Source of the DNA: Acidobacteriaceae bacterium
GTDB lineage: Bacteria; Acidobacteriota; Terriglobia; Terriglobales; Acidobacteriaceae
Reading direction: 5' to 3'
NCBI GenBank assembly: GCA_903970395.1
Contig: CAJCIM010000118.1
Coordinates: 1 to 43,867 of the forward strand
Length of the DNA stretch: 43,867 nt
Shown here in pieces: positions 8,399 through 16,937 of the stretch. Numbering within the stretch: the stretch's first letter is position 1; every line of letters starts with the position of its first letter. Made by a program: the position numbers and the translations under genes. The notes beneath the pieces are model-generated. The model did not search any database, had not been told where the DNA came from, and saw only the letters and a program-made list of their open reading frames with translations.

Positions 8399-9948
8399 AA
8401 GCCATCGAACTCTGGGTACTCGGATACGCCATGAATGCGCTCTGGCAGGTACCTCTGCTATTCACGACAGCATGGCTCGCCGCTCGCCTCGCACACCGCA
8501 GCGGCCCCGCAACGCAGCACCGCATCTGGGTCAGCGCGGTGCTGCTGGAAACCGTGCTGCCGGGATGTTCGTTCCCTCTACAGCAGTGGCTGCAAACGGC
8601 CATCGCATCCATGCATTCGTCAGTCCACAACACTACCGGAGCCTACGTCACCGTAACCACCGGCGCAGGCATCGTGCACGGCGGTCTGCAGATGGCTCCC
8701 GTATGGCTCACTATTGCTACAACGCTATACGGATGCGCTCTGCTCTACTTTGCTCTCCGTCTCGCAGTCGGCCTGCGCCACGCAACCGTGCTCCAGCTTC
8801 GAGCTGAGCCCGCATCACGGCCCAGCGACCTCACCGAACGTTGCGCCCGCTACGCGCGCATCTTCGGTGTGCACAACGCCATCGTCGCTGTCTCAAACGA
8901 GATCTCCGGACCACTCACTCTCGGCATCCGCCGCCGCACTCTGATGCTCCCCGTCGACGTCGAAATCACCGTCGGCAACGAAGACCTCGAAGCCGCCCTC
9001 GCCCACGAGTTCGCGCACATGCAGCGGCACGACTTCGCAAAGAACCTGCTCTACGAGCTCATCTCGCTGCCCATCGCGCTGCATCCGTTCCAATGGCTCA
9101 CCCGCCAGCGCATCGCGGAAACCCGCGAGATCGTCTGCGACGCCATGGCCGCCGAAGCCGTATGCGGCCGCGAGCGCTACGCCCGTTCGCTGCTCCGCCT
9201 GGCCACAACGTTCTCCGCCGCAACGCAGCTCGTCCCCATCCACGCCATCGGAATCTTCGATGCCAACCACGCTGAAGACTTTGAGAGGAGAGTTATGAAT
9301 TTGACCGAAAAGAGGATCGACATTCGCGGCATCCGGCGTGTCGCAACAGCAGCCGCCTGCGCAGCACTTGGCCTCACAGCCTGCGCCTCCGCGCTGGCCC
9401 TGCGCATGCAGGTCGCAACGCAAACCGCTCCCACACCGCCAACGAGCTTCACCCTCGCGATACCGCACCCTGCGACCGGTAAGCCAGCGCAGTCGTTCGC
9501 CGTTGAAGTAGCCTCTACCTCAGCGCCAGCGACCGCATCTGCGACCGCGCCGGTAACCGCATCGGAGACCGCAGCTTCGACAACGGCCGCAGCAACCCGC
9601 ATCCGCGTCCTCACTCCTACCACCGTTGAAGACACAGACGACACGCAAGCCTCATCCGGCTCCATGCAGGTTTCCGCCGGCATCATGGCCGGCAACATCC
9701 TCTCCAAGGTGACCCCCGTCTACCCGCAGGAAGCCAAAGATCAAAAGATCCAGGGAGTAGTCGTGCTCAACGCCATCATCGGCAAAGACGGCGTCATCAA
9801 AAACCTGGAGGTCATCTCCGGCCCCAAAGAGCTTCGGGGATCGGCCCTCGACGCTGTTAAGGCGTGGACCTACAAGCCCTACCTGCTCAACGGCAACCCC
9901 ACCGAGGTCGAGACCACCATCACGGTGAACTACCACCTCGCCGAATAG
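8395..9948 (+). CDS. M56 (BlaR1-type) membrane metalloprotease with C-terminal TonB-like domain
   Basis: 517 residues, coupled to the BlaI repressor. N-terminal membrane helices (about 10-35, 100-125) precede the zinc-protease motif HEFAHMQRHD (about residue 203). A further helix follows near 310-330 (VATAAACAALGLTACASALAL). An Ala/Thr-rich linker (about 345-410) leads to a TonB-C domain, seen as PVYPQEAKDQKIQGVVVLNAIIG and AVKAWTYKPYLLNGNP. BlaR1 relatives sense an external signal and cut BlaI. Here the beta-lactam sensor domain is replaced by the TonB-like domain, a common layout in this phylum. The signal is unknown. Confidence 0.9.
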   Translation: MKAIELWVLGYAMNALWQVPLLFTTAWLAARLAHRSGPATQHRIWVSAVLLETVLPGCSFPLQQWLQTAIASMHSSVHNTTGAYVTVTTGAGIVHGGLQMAPVWLTIATTLYGCALLYFALRLAVGLRHATVLQLRAEPASRPSDLTERCARYARIFGVHNAIVAVSNEISGPLTLGIRRRTLMLPVDVEITVGNEDLEAALAHEFAHMQRHDFAKNLLYELISLPIALHPFQWLTRQRIAETREIVCDAMAAEAVCGRERYARSLLRLATTFSAATQLVPIHAIGIFDANHAEDFERRVMNLTEKRIDIRGIRRVATAAACAALGLTACASALALRMQVATQTAPTPPTSFTLAIPHPATGKPAQSFAVEVASTSAPATASATAPVTASETAASTTAAATRIRVLTPTTVEDTDDTQASSGSMQVSAGIMAGNILSKVTPVYPQEAKDQKIQGVVVLNAIIGKDGVIKNLEVISGPKELRGSALDAVKAWTYKPYLLNGNPTEVETTITVNYHLAE

Positions 9949-9966
9949 CACAACACACCCAACACC

Positions 9967-9993
9967 GAACGCCCGTGCCACCTGCGGGCGTTC
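9967..9993. terminator. Hairpin between M56 gene and rnr
   Basis: Perfect 9-bp stem GAACGCCCG (9967-9975)/CGGGCGTTC (9985-9993) with a 9-base loop, between two convergent genes and 4 bases from the rnr stop. It has no strong U-tract, but the position suits a shared terminator. Confidence 0.55.
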
Positions 9994-9997
9994 GCGC

Positions 9998-12784
9998 CTA
10001 ACGCTTCTTGCGTTGCCGCTTCTTCGCCTTCCCCTCCACCTTCGGCTTAGCAGCTTTCTCCTTCTTCGCCTTCTTCTGTTTCTTCGGAGCCCCCGTGTTC
10101 GCCACCGGCTCAGTCCCGGGCAGCAGCGCAAACTGCAGCCGCCGCTGCTGCCGGTCGATGCGGTCAAGAATCACCTCAACCCGCTGCCCCAGCGAAAACA
10201 CATGCCCCGTTCGGCTACCCACAATTGCGCGGTCTGTATCGCGGAAGCTGTAATGGTCCCCCGCCAGCGACCCCAGCGGAACCAGCCCCTCGATAAACAG
10301 GTCATCCAGCTCCACAAAGAACCCATACTTCGTGCAAGACAGGATGACCGCCTTGAAGTCCTCGCCCACACGGTCCTGCATGAACTTGATCTTCTTCCAC
10401 TCGATTAGCTCGCGCTCTGCATCGGCAGCCCTACGCTCCGCCTGCGAGCTCTCCGTAGCAATGTCACTCAACTCCTCAGCCGCTATCGGTGGATTCGCAA
10501 CCACCGCACCTACCCCGCGAACAACCGCCACGTCCGCAGCATGCTTCCCGCGCTTGCGATCAAACTCCGTCTGCCAAGGCTGCGGATCGGTCGAAAGAAT
10601 CGCCCCACCACGCGGATCGGCCCCCGCACGCAGCCGCTCACGCACCAGCCGGTGCACAATCAGATCCGGATACCGCCGAATCGGCGACGTAAAGTGCGTG
10701 TAGCTCGGGCTCGCCAGCGCAAAGTGGCCCTCGTTCTTCTCCGCATACCTCGCCTGCTTCAACGACCGCAACATCAGGTAAGCCAGAATCCGTTCCTCTG
10801 CCGTACCGCTGATCCGTCGCACCAGCCTCTGATAGAGCTGCGGCGTTACCGGAATCGACTCCGGAATCTCATGCTGCTGCGCCCCGCGCGAATCCTTCCC
10901 CCGCGCGCTGCGCTGCCGACTGTCACGGCGATCACTCTTCATCGTCAGCTTCCGCACCGGCAGGTTGCCCAACCCCAGCGAGTGCCCAAACCCCGCCGCC
11001 GTCTCCTCAAACTCCACAATCCGCTTCGGGTCCGGCATCTCGTGGATGCGGTAAATGCTTGGAATCCTCTGCCGCTCCAGCCACGTCGCCACGCACTCGT
11101 TGGCCGACAGCATGAACTCCTCAATCAGCCGGTGCGACCACCCACGCTCCGACCGCACAATCGCCTTCATATTTCCGTCCGGATCAAACTCCACCACCGG
11201 CTCCGGCAGATCAAAATCAATCGACCCGCGCCGAACGCGCTTCGCATTCAGCCGCAGCGCCAGCTCCAGCATCGCGTCGAATGCCGCCGGCAACTCCGCC
11301 TGCTCTAGCGCTACGCGCTCCCGCTCCGCAATGTCCTCCGCGCTCGCAACCGGCGTAATCTGTCCGCGATCATTCCAAACCGCAGCGTTCGGCGACGCAT
11401 TCAAGCAGTGCTGCACGCTCGTATACGTCATCCGCCGCGCGCTCCGGATCACCCCCTCGCACACGCGATACCCCACAATCTCGCCACGCGGATCAACCTC
11501 CATGATGCAGCTCAGCACCAGCCTGTCCGCGTTCGGCAGCAGGCTGCACATCCCACTGGAGAGCGCATGGGGCAGCATCGGCACCGCGCGATCCGGAAAA
11601 TACACACTCGTCCCGCGCATCCGGGCCTCGGTATCCAGCGCCGATCCCGGCCCTACATACCAGCTCACGTCAGCAATATGAACCTGCAGCTCTGTATTGC
11701 CATTCGGCAGCTCGCGTACCAGCACGGCATCGTCAAAGTCCCGCGCCGTCTCACCATCGATCGTCACAGTCGGCAGCGAACGAAAATCCTCCCGTAGCGC
11801 CAGCTCTTCCGGAGCCTCAGCCGCCAGCGCCTCTACCGTCTCCTGCGCTCGCTCGACCGCCTCCGCAAGCACCGGAGCCGGAAACGCATGGGGTATATGG
11901 TGCTTCCGAATAATAATCTCGACATCGACGCCAAACGCATCCGGCGGCCCCAGCACCTCCAGCACACGCCCCCGCGCCGCCCGGCCCGGCGTCGGAAACG
12001 CCGTAATCTCGACATCGACCGCCAGCCCCTCCAGCGGAAAGTCAGGATTCGTCGGCTCCCACTCCTGTAACTTGTGCAGGGCCTCGTCCCCCAGCATCCG
12101 ATGCGGGCTGTCCGCAGGCACCGCGACCACCTCATCCCCATCCGATATAGAGATGGCTCCGCCAATCCGCTCATCCAGTGGCGTAACGTAGTTCCCCGTT
12201 GGTGCAGTCGGATCGCGTCGTCCATGCGGGCGTGCATAGTGGAATATCCCCACCACCGTAGGATTCCGCCGCGTTAGCACACGCGCCACACGCCCTGATC
12301 TCCGGCCATCTCTACCAGGGGGAGCCTCGTCCACCAGCACCAGATCACCCTGCATCGCCCCATTGATCTCATTCGGTGGGATAAAAATGTCGCCCTCACG
12401 CCCCGGAGAGCTCGAATCAGGGCGCACAAATCCAAATCCATCGCGGTGCAGATCGAGCCTTCCGCTCAAAAGCCTATCGCGCGACGACTCTACAGAGGCC
12501 TCCAGGCCCTTCCAACCATGAAAACGGGGGGTACGTTGGTCGCTAGGGTATACCCTCGTTGGTTTGTCGTTCCGCGACGGCAAAGACCAGGCATCCTCAC
12601 CCACCCGGGCCAATTCGCCCCGCGCAACCATCCGTGTCAGCTGCTCAAGCAACAGCCGCCGCTCCCTGCCACCTCCCAACCCAAGCTCACGGATCAGTTG
12701 CTTGTATCCGGCGCGTCCTCCCGCCGAACGGCTGATTCTACTGAGCAAATCGCGATCTGAACGGGGATATGGGGTGTGCGCCAT
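9998..12784 (-). CDS. rnr: Ribonuclease R (RNase II/RNB family exoribonuclease)
   Basis: Processive 3'-5' exoribonuclease that degrades structured RNA and supports tmRNA quality control. 928 residues from the ATG at 12784; an ATG 27 bases further upstream lacks any SD. In order: an N-terminal winged helix, a cold-shock domain (HRDGFGFVRPDSSSPGREGDIFIP), the RNB domain with catalytic acids in TIDGETARDFDDAV, the HFTSPIRRYPDL segment, an S1 domain (GEDFKAVILSCTKYGFFVEL) and a long Lys-rich tail (KKQKKAKKEKAAKPK). A charged RRDSRQRSARGKDSRG insert lies in the RNB part. The basic tail helps bind structured RNA in known RNase R. The gene is a lone unit, divergent from the mini-peptide gene. Confidence 0.95.
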   Translation of the reverse strand: MAHTPYPRSDRDLLSRISRSAGGRAGYKQLIRELGLGGGRERRLLLEQLTRMVARGELARVGEDAWSLPSRNDKPTRVYPSDQRTPRFHGWKGLEASVESSRDRLLSGRLDLHRDGFGFVRPDSSSPGREGDIFIPPNEINGAMQGDLVLVDEAPPGRDGRRSGRVARVLTRRNPTVVGIFHYARPHGRRDPTAPTGNYVTPLDERIGGAISISDGDEVVAVPADSPHRMLGDEALHKLQEWEPTNPDFPLEGLAVDVEITAFPTPGRAARGRVLEVLGPPDAFGVDVEIIIRKHHIPHAFPAPVLAEAVERAQETVEALAAEAPEELALREDFRSLPTVTIDGETARDFDDAVLVRELPNGNTELQVHIADVSWYVGPGSALDTEARMRGTSVYFPDRAVPMLPHALSSGMCSLLPNADRLVLSCIMEVDPRGEIVGYRVCEGVIRSARRMTYTSVQHCLNASPNAAVWNDRGQITPVASAEDIAERERVALEQAELPAAFDAMLELALRLNAKRVRRGSIDFDLPEPVVEFDPDGNMKAIVRSERGWSHRLIEEFMLSANECVATWLERQRIPSIYRIHEMPDPKRIVEFEETAAGFGHSLGLGNLPVRKLTMKSDRRDSRQRSARGKDSRGAQQHEIPESIPVTPQLYQRLVRRISGTAEERILAYLMLRSLKQARYAEKNEGHFALASPSYTHFTSPIRRYPDLIVHRLVRERLRAGADPRGGAILSTDPQPWQTEFDRKRGKHAADVAVVRGVGAVVANPPIAAEELSDIATESSQAERRAADAERELIEWKKIKFMQDRVGEDFKAVILSCTKYGFFVELDDLFIEGLVPLGSLAGDHYSFRDTDRAIVGSRTGHVFSLGQRVEVILDRIDRQQRRLQFALLPGTEPVANTGAPKKQKKAKKEKAAKPKVEGKAKKRQRKKR

Positions 12785-13089
12785 CGTGACTCTTCGCCTC
12801 AATTTGAGCATACGCGGAGCGAGCGACGAAGCCGCAATCGCCTCCCAAACAACCTGATTACCCCTGAGTTAACCTCGTCCGGGCGAAGTTACTAAAAGCG
12901 CTAGTGACATCCCCAAATGGGAAAGTTACGACCATGACTCAGGTAATGGTTACGGAATAGAAGAAGTGCATCTCCTTCTGGCATATGGACTTAGCCAGAC
13001 GCTCCGGATACCTTCATCTCAGCTTAGCAACACAGCGACACATTCAGTAACACGCAAATCGCAAGTTACCTGCCAAGGAGAAACTTCAC
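12785..13089. promoter_or_regulatory. Intergenic region with repeated AAGTTAC/GTTACG motifs upstream of the mini-peptide gene
   Basis: About 300 bases between divergent genes. AAGTTAC occurs at 12886-12892, 12923-12929 and 13063-13069, and GTTACG at 12949-12954. The spacing is not regular. A GTAATGGTTAC near-palindrome (12943-12953) is also present. These may be binding sites of one regulator; no riboswitch class was matched convincingly. Confidence 0.3.
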
Positions 13090-13266
13090 ATGAAGAACAA
13101 CATCGTCCGCCTCTTCGTTCTGTCCCTCACCGTTGTCGGCTTCGGAGCTGTCACCGTCTCCGCCCACGCCCGCACCACCTCCAAGGCTCAGGTTGCTCCC
13201 CTCGGCGTCATCGGCTCTCAGGGTCTCTGCGGCCCCAACGACCCCAACGCCTGCGGCATGGACTAG
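13090..13266 (+). CDS. Secreted 58-residue mini-peptide precursor
   Basis: ATG at 13090 with SD AAGGAG (13075-13080), 9 bases upstream. Residues 1-27 form a textbook signal peptide: MKNNIVR, a hydrophobic core LFVLSLTVVGFGAVTV, then SAHA. The predicted mature peptide is about 31 residues, with two cysteines at the end (LCGPNDPNACGMD) that could form one small loop. The next gene on the same strand is a multi-pass membrane protein about 110 bases on, with a strong hairpin between them. No family is recognised. A signalling peptide, a bacteriocin-like product or a small envelope protein are all possible. Confidence 0.75.
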   Translation: MKNNIVRLFVLSLTVVGFGAVTVSAHARTTSKAQVAPLGVIGSQGLCGPNDPNACGMD

Positions 13267-13333
13267 TCCCTTCTTGGTCTGGGGTGAGACCGAATATTCG
13301 AAAATATCTTCGTGTTCTGTTGATTTCTCGGGA

Positions 13334-13359
13334 TACAGCCTCGTATGATCGAGGCTGTA
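13334..13359 (+). terminator. Perfect 10-bp hairpin between mini-peptide and membrane-protein genes
   Basis: TACAGCCTCG (13334-13343), loop TATGAT, CGAGGCTGTA (13350-13359). It has no U-tract, so it is more likely a processing or attenuation site, or an mRNA stabiliser for the peptide transcript, than a simple terminator. It ends a few bases before the SD (GGAGA) of the gene at 13378. Confidence 0.5.
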
Positions 13360-13377
13360 CCTTCCCTGGAGAACGAC

Positions 13378-14331
13378 ATGGACACGAAGCTCATATTAAG
13401 AGACACGGAAATCCTGGCTATCGTTCTGGTTCTGGCAGCTCTTTTTGTCATGTGGCGCAACCACATGCTCCCGAAGTTCAAATCTCTGGTTTTCTACCTG
13501 CTCTCGCTGCTCGCCGTCGAACTGATTCAGGTGCCGATTCTCTTTTACCGCAAAGCCCTCGGGATCAATCTTCACGTCGGCTACAAGATCTTCTGGTTTG
13601 GGACTGAGACGCTCGCCGCCGTTCAGGCGGTACTGATGGTCGCCATCATATATGGTGTCTTCCATCAAGCCATGCGCCCATTGAAGGGCCTCCAAAGAAT
13701 GGGAACCCTCGTCTTCAAGTGGGTCGCCGCCGTCTCCCTCGTACTGGCTGGCGTCATCGCTCTTGGGCCACACGTCTTCTCCACCGGCAGCGCGTCCAGC
13801 ATCGCCTTCACCACCGTCATCGAGAGATCGCAAGAGGGCGTTCACGTTCTCACGCTCTGCCTGCTTCTCTTCGTCTGCATCGCCATCAAGCCGCTTGGCC
13901 TCACCTTCCGCAGCCACGTCTTCGGCGTAGCGCTCGGCCTCGGCATCATCTCCACCACCGAGCTCGTGCAGGCTGCCTGGTTCTGGACCACCGGCGCGCA
14001 CTCGGTCTACTCGCCCATCTACCTCTTCGGTACCATCGGCTACCTCTGCGCCATCAGCACATGGAGCGTCTACTTCGCGATCCCCGAGCCCGAGCGCAAG
14101 ATGATCCTGCTGCCGACCACCTCGCCGTTCTTCCATTGGAACCGCATCTCCGAAGCTCTCGGTGATGCTCCTGGCCACGTGGCGATCGGCTTCAAACCCA
14201 GCATGATCTCGCCGGTTGAAACCAAGGTATTGACGGCGATGGGTAAATCCGCACGCCAGCGCGAGAGCGTCGCCGTTGCCGCCGAAGCAGCACGCGAGCA
14301 GGAGGAGATGGACTCTGTCGCCGTCTCCTAA
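13378..14331 (+). CDS. Multi-pass membrane protein of unknown function
   Basis: 317 residues from the ATG at 13378, with GGAGA 7 bases upstream; an ATG 33 bases earlier falls inside the hairpin. About seven hydrophobic segments are visible: ETEILAIVLVLAALFVMW-like near the start, FYLLSLLAVELIQVPILF, AVQAVLMVAIIYGVF, WVAAVSLVLAGVIAL, VLTLCLLLFVCIAI, VFGVALGLGIISTT and IYLFGTIGYLCAISTW. A soluble charged tail of about 70 residues follows. A seven-helix receptor-like topology next to a secreted peptide is suggestive but unproved. Similar hypothetical proteins occur in Terriglobia. It is followed by a terminator at 14360. Confidence 0.78.
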   Translation: MDTKLILRDTEILAIVLVLAALFVMWRNHMLPKFKSLVFYLLSLLAVELIQVPILFYRKALGINLHVGYKIFWFGTETLAAVQAVLMVAIIYGVFHQAMRPLKGLQRMGTLVFKWVAAVSLVLAGVIALGPHVFSTGSASSIAFTTVIERSQEGVHVLTLCLLLFVCIAIKPLGLTFRSHVFGVALGLGIISTTELVQAAWFWTTGAHSVYSPIYLFGTIGYLCAISTWSVYFAIPEPERKMILLPTTSPFFHWNRISEALGDAPGHVAIGFKPSMISPVETKVLTAMGKSARQRESVAVAAEAAREQEEMDSVAVS

Positions 14332-14359
14332 CTTGTCGGCTGTATCGCAATCCTTCAGA

Positions 14360-14396
14360 ACGAGCAGGGCGTCAAATCGCTCTGCTCGTCTCTGTT
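14360..14396 (+). terminator. Intrinsic terminator-like hairpin
   Basis: CGAGCAGGGCG (14361-14371) pairs with CGCTCTGCTCG (14378-14388) with one G-T pair, around a 6-base loop, followed by TCTCTGTTTG. It lies 30 bases after the membrane-protein stop. Confidence 0.65.
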
Positions 14397-14439
14397 TGAG
14401 CTCAACCACCCTCGAAACCCCCACGAACAGGACCTCTCC

Positions 14440-15765
14440 ATGGAGCCGGTGACTCATGTGCTGACTGGCGCCTGTCTGGCGCGGGCCGGCTTCAATCGCC
14501 GCGCCGCCTACGCAACCCTCACTATGGCGATCGCCGCCGAGTTCCCTGACATCGACACCCTCTGGGGTCTCCGTGGCCCCATCGAAGGATTCGCGCACCA
14601 TCGCGGCATCACGCACACCTTCGTCGGCCTGCCTTTTGAGGCTGCCGCTCTGGTCGGCGCTATCTATGCGCTCCATAGCTGGCGCGTCACCCGCGCACGC
14701 CAGCGTAGACCCTCGCCAAACCAAATCAGCAAGCCTCTCACCAAGGCCCCTGTCCGCTGGGGATGGCTTTACGCCTGCGCGCTGATTGCCCTCCTGAGCC
14801 ATCTCCTCCTGGACTACACCAACAACTACGGCATCCGCCCCTTCTACCCTTTCAACACCCATTGGTACGCGGCATCGATCGCCTTCATCTTCGATCCCAT
14901 CATCTTCGGCCTTCTAGTCATCGCGCTCACCGCGCCGTCGCTCTTCGGCCTGATCAGTGCGGAGGTCGGCGCAAAGCGGCAGGCCTTCCGCGGCCGCGGC
15001 CTGGCCATCGCCGCCCTCGTCTGCATCTTCTGCTGGTGGACTCTGCGCTACGTCGAGCACCAGCGCGCCATGGAGATCGCCATGCTGCAGAGCTACCAGC
15101 TGGAGCCGACGCCCATCGCCGTCCCAGTCCCGGTACCAGCTGCACCCGCGCCGGACGCATCCACCACCGCCACACCCCAGACCATCGTCGCCACCGACGG
15201 CACAACCCCAGCCGCCGTCCCGCAAACCGAGCTCGTGCAGCCACCATCCGTGCTCCTTACCGTGCAACGCGTTCAGGCCAGCCCCGAGCCCGTCAACCCC
15301 TTTCACTGGGCTGTCGTCATGGACTACGGCCCGCTCTACCAGCTCGCCACCATCGAAGTCCGCTCCGGCACGGTCCTCACCAGCGAAGTCACCTACCCCA
15401 AACTCCCCACAGACGACGCCATCCGCGCCGCGCAGTTCAGCCCGCTCGGCCGCGCGTTTCTCGACTGGTCGTCCATGCCCATCCTCACCGAAAACCAACC
15501 GATCGTCGGGGCCGCGAAGCCATCCTTGCGCCAGGTCACCTTCCGCGACCCGCGCTTTATGGGCAGCGTCTCCTGGCTTCAGCTCACCGGCAAAACCCCG
15601 TTGACCGGCGTCGTCAGCGTCAACGCCAACGGCCGCGTCGTGCAGCAGGCCCTCGACGGCCGCGTCGAAACGCACGCCGTCGTTCTGATGACCTACGTGC
15701 GCCTACTCCAGTCGATCAATCTCGGGCAAACCGTCCTTCAGCTCCTGAGCAGGTTCCCGCACTAA
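14440..15765 (+). CDS. YdjM/YbcI-like (DUF457) membrane-bound metal-dependent hydrolase family protein
   Basis: 441 residues. The start MEPVTHVLTGACLARAGF and the segments IAAEFPDIDTLW and HHRGITHTFVGLPF carry the conserved His and Asp residues of the DUF457 family, whose members sit in the inner membrane and resemble phospholipase C-like zinc sites. Helices follow near 85-105, 150-175 and 190-210. A Pro/Thr-rich linker (about 225-275) leads to a C-terminal domain of about 160 residues that I do not recognise. The activity of the family is not established. It is the first gene of a closely spaced plus-strand series. Confidence 0.8.
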   Translation: MEPVTHVLTGACLARAGFNRRAAYATLTMAIAAEFPDIDTLWGLRGPIEGFAHHRGITHTFVGLPFEAAALVGAIYALHSWRVTRARQRRPSPNQISKPLTKAPVRWGWLYACALIALLSHLLLDYTNNYGIRPFYPFNTHWYAASIAFIFDPIIFGLLVIALTAPSLFGLISAEVGAKRQAFRGRGLAIAALVCIFCWWTLRYVEHQRAMEIAMLQSYQLEPTPIAVPVPVPAAPAPDASTTATPQTIVATDGTTPAAVPQTELVQPPSVLLTVQRVQASPEPVNPFHWAVVMDYGPLYQLATIEVRSGTVLTSEVTYPKLPTDDAIRAAQFSPLGRAFLDWSSMPILTENQPIVGAAKPSLRQVTFRDPRFMGSVSWLQLTGKTPLTGVVSVNANGRVVQQALDGRVETHAVVLMTYVRLLQSINLGQTVLQLLSRFPH

Positions 15766-15846
15766 CTCCATCCCGCATCGCCGTTCTATTACAATCAATG
15801 CAGGCGCATCTTCGCCGACTCTCCGCACCCCCAAAGGCCAACCATC

Positions 15847-16389
15847 ATGATTGCCTTCCTCGTTCTACTGCTAGCCGCTCTCAGCCGCCTGGTCCCGCAT
15901 ATAAACCACGCCGTTGCGTTCAACTTCACGGCAGTAGGCGCTGGACTGCTCTTCTTCGGTTCGCGTCGCCCACGTTGGCAGGCCGTCGTCGCCGTCGCCG
16001 TCATGGCGCTCATGGACGTCTACCTGACCACCCGCATCTACGTCTATCCCTTCCATCTCAGCGCTTATCTAGTTACCTGGGGATGGTATGCAGCGGTCTG
16101 CCTCATGGGCAGCTCTCTGCTGCGCAAAGTCACGGCTCTCCGCGTAGTCGCAGGTGTTTTCGCATCGTCCACCAGCTTCTTCCTGCTGAGCAACTTCTCC
16201 GTCTGGGCTGGCAGCACGATGTATCCGCACAGCGCCGCTGGCCTCACCAGCTGCTACGTCGCAGGCCTGCCCTTCTACGCGAACGACCTTTTCTCCACCG
16301 CGATCGTTTCGGCCGTACTCTTCGGCCTGCCCGCACTGGCAGCAAAGTTCTCCGAGTCCTCACACCCCTCCAGCCAACCGCTGATCTAA
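15847..16389 (+). CDS. Six-helix membrane protein (DUF6580-like)
   Basis: 180 residues, almost entirely hydrophobic, with about five to six helices: MIAFLVLLLAALSRLV, AVGAGLLFFG, WQAVVAVAVMALMDVYL, AYLVTWGWYAAVCLMG, VVAGVFASSTSFFLLSNFSVW and TAIVSAVLFGLPALAA. The PHxxNHAVAFNFTAVGAGLLFFG start and the SNFSVWAG..MYPHSAAGLTSCYVAGLPFY loop match a family of unknown function seen next to transporters, possibly S-component-like. mogA follows 7 bases after its stop, so the two are probably co-transcribed. Confidence 0.75.
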   Translation: MIAFLVLLLAALSRLVPHINHAVAFNFTAVGAGLLFFGSRRPRWQAVVAVAVMALMDVYLTTRIYVYPFHLSAYLVTWGWYAAVCLMGSSLLRKVTALRVVAGVFASSTSFFLLSNFSVWAGSTMYPHSAAGLTSCYVAGLPFYANDLFSTAIVSAVLFGLPALAAKFSESSHPSSQPLI

Positions 16390-16396
16390 AACGGCT

Positions 16397-16906
16397 ATGG
16401 CATCTCCCTCCCTGCACGGCCGTCGTGCCATCGTCATCACCGTTAGTGACCGCTGCCACCGCGGCGAGCAGGCCGACCTCTCCGGCCCGGCGGTTGCATC
16501 TCTTCTCACCGACTCCGGCGGCCACGTCACCGAAACCCTCATCCTCCCCGACGAGCAGCCCCAGCTCGAAGCCGCCCTGCGCTCCGCTGCCTCACGCGCC
16601 CAGCTCATCGTCACTACTGGCGGCACAGGCCTCGCCGCCCGCGACATCACACCCGAGGCCACGCTCGCCATCTGCGACCGCCTCGTCCCCGGCCTCGCAG
16701 AACTCATGCGGCAGGACGGTCTGAATCACACGCCATTCGCTGCACTTAGCCGCGCCGTCTGCGGCATCTGCGGTAGTGCGCTGGTACTCAACCTCCCCGG
16801 CAGCCCCGCAGGCGCGTGCAGCTCCCTCCTCGCAGTGCTGCCTCTGCTAGGCCACGCACTCGATCTCCTCGCCGGCAACACAGAGCACGCCGCCTCCGCC
16901 CACTAA
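16397..16906 (+). CDS. MogA/MoaB-type molybdopterin adenylyltransferase
   Basis: 169 residues. The protein adenylates molybdopterin as a step in molybdenum cofactor synthesis. Seen: AIVITVSDRC near the start, the MPT-binding loop TTGGTGLAARDITPEAT, and NLPGSPAG near residue 135. Both MogA and MoaB share these motifs, so I leave the symbol open. It follows the preceding membrane-protein gene closely. No other cofactor genes are in the window. Confidence 0.87.
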   Translation: MASPSLHGRRAIVITVSDRCHRGEQADLSGPAVASLLTDSGGHVTETLILPDEQPQLEAALRSAASRAQLIVTTGGTGLAARDITPEATLAICDRLVPGLAELMRQDGLNHTPFAALSRAVCGICGSALVLNLPGSPAGACSSLLAVLPLLGHALDLLAGNTEHAASAH

Positions 16907-16937
16907 AGCCACCGTCCCTTAACGTCGTGGCGATAGA

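Noticed and set aside
8018-9948. Beta-lactam resistance operon
   Set aside because: BlaI and M56 genes are present, but the M56 protein has a TonB-like end instead of a penicillin-binding sensor, and no beta-lactamase gene is in the operon; the hydrolase at 5355 lies apart.
12880-12960. Possible cyclic-di-GMP (GEMM) riboswitch
   Set aside because: GGTAATGGTTACGG superficially recalls the 3' part, but the conserved CGCAAAGCC core and the second paired stem are missing.
13396-14862. Very long minus-strand open frame opposite the membrane-protein genes
   Set aside because: Its translation is acidic and repetitive, a mirror of GC-rich codon use; the plus strand carries clear membrane proteins with SDs.
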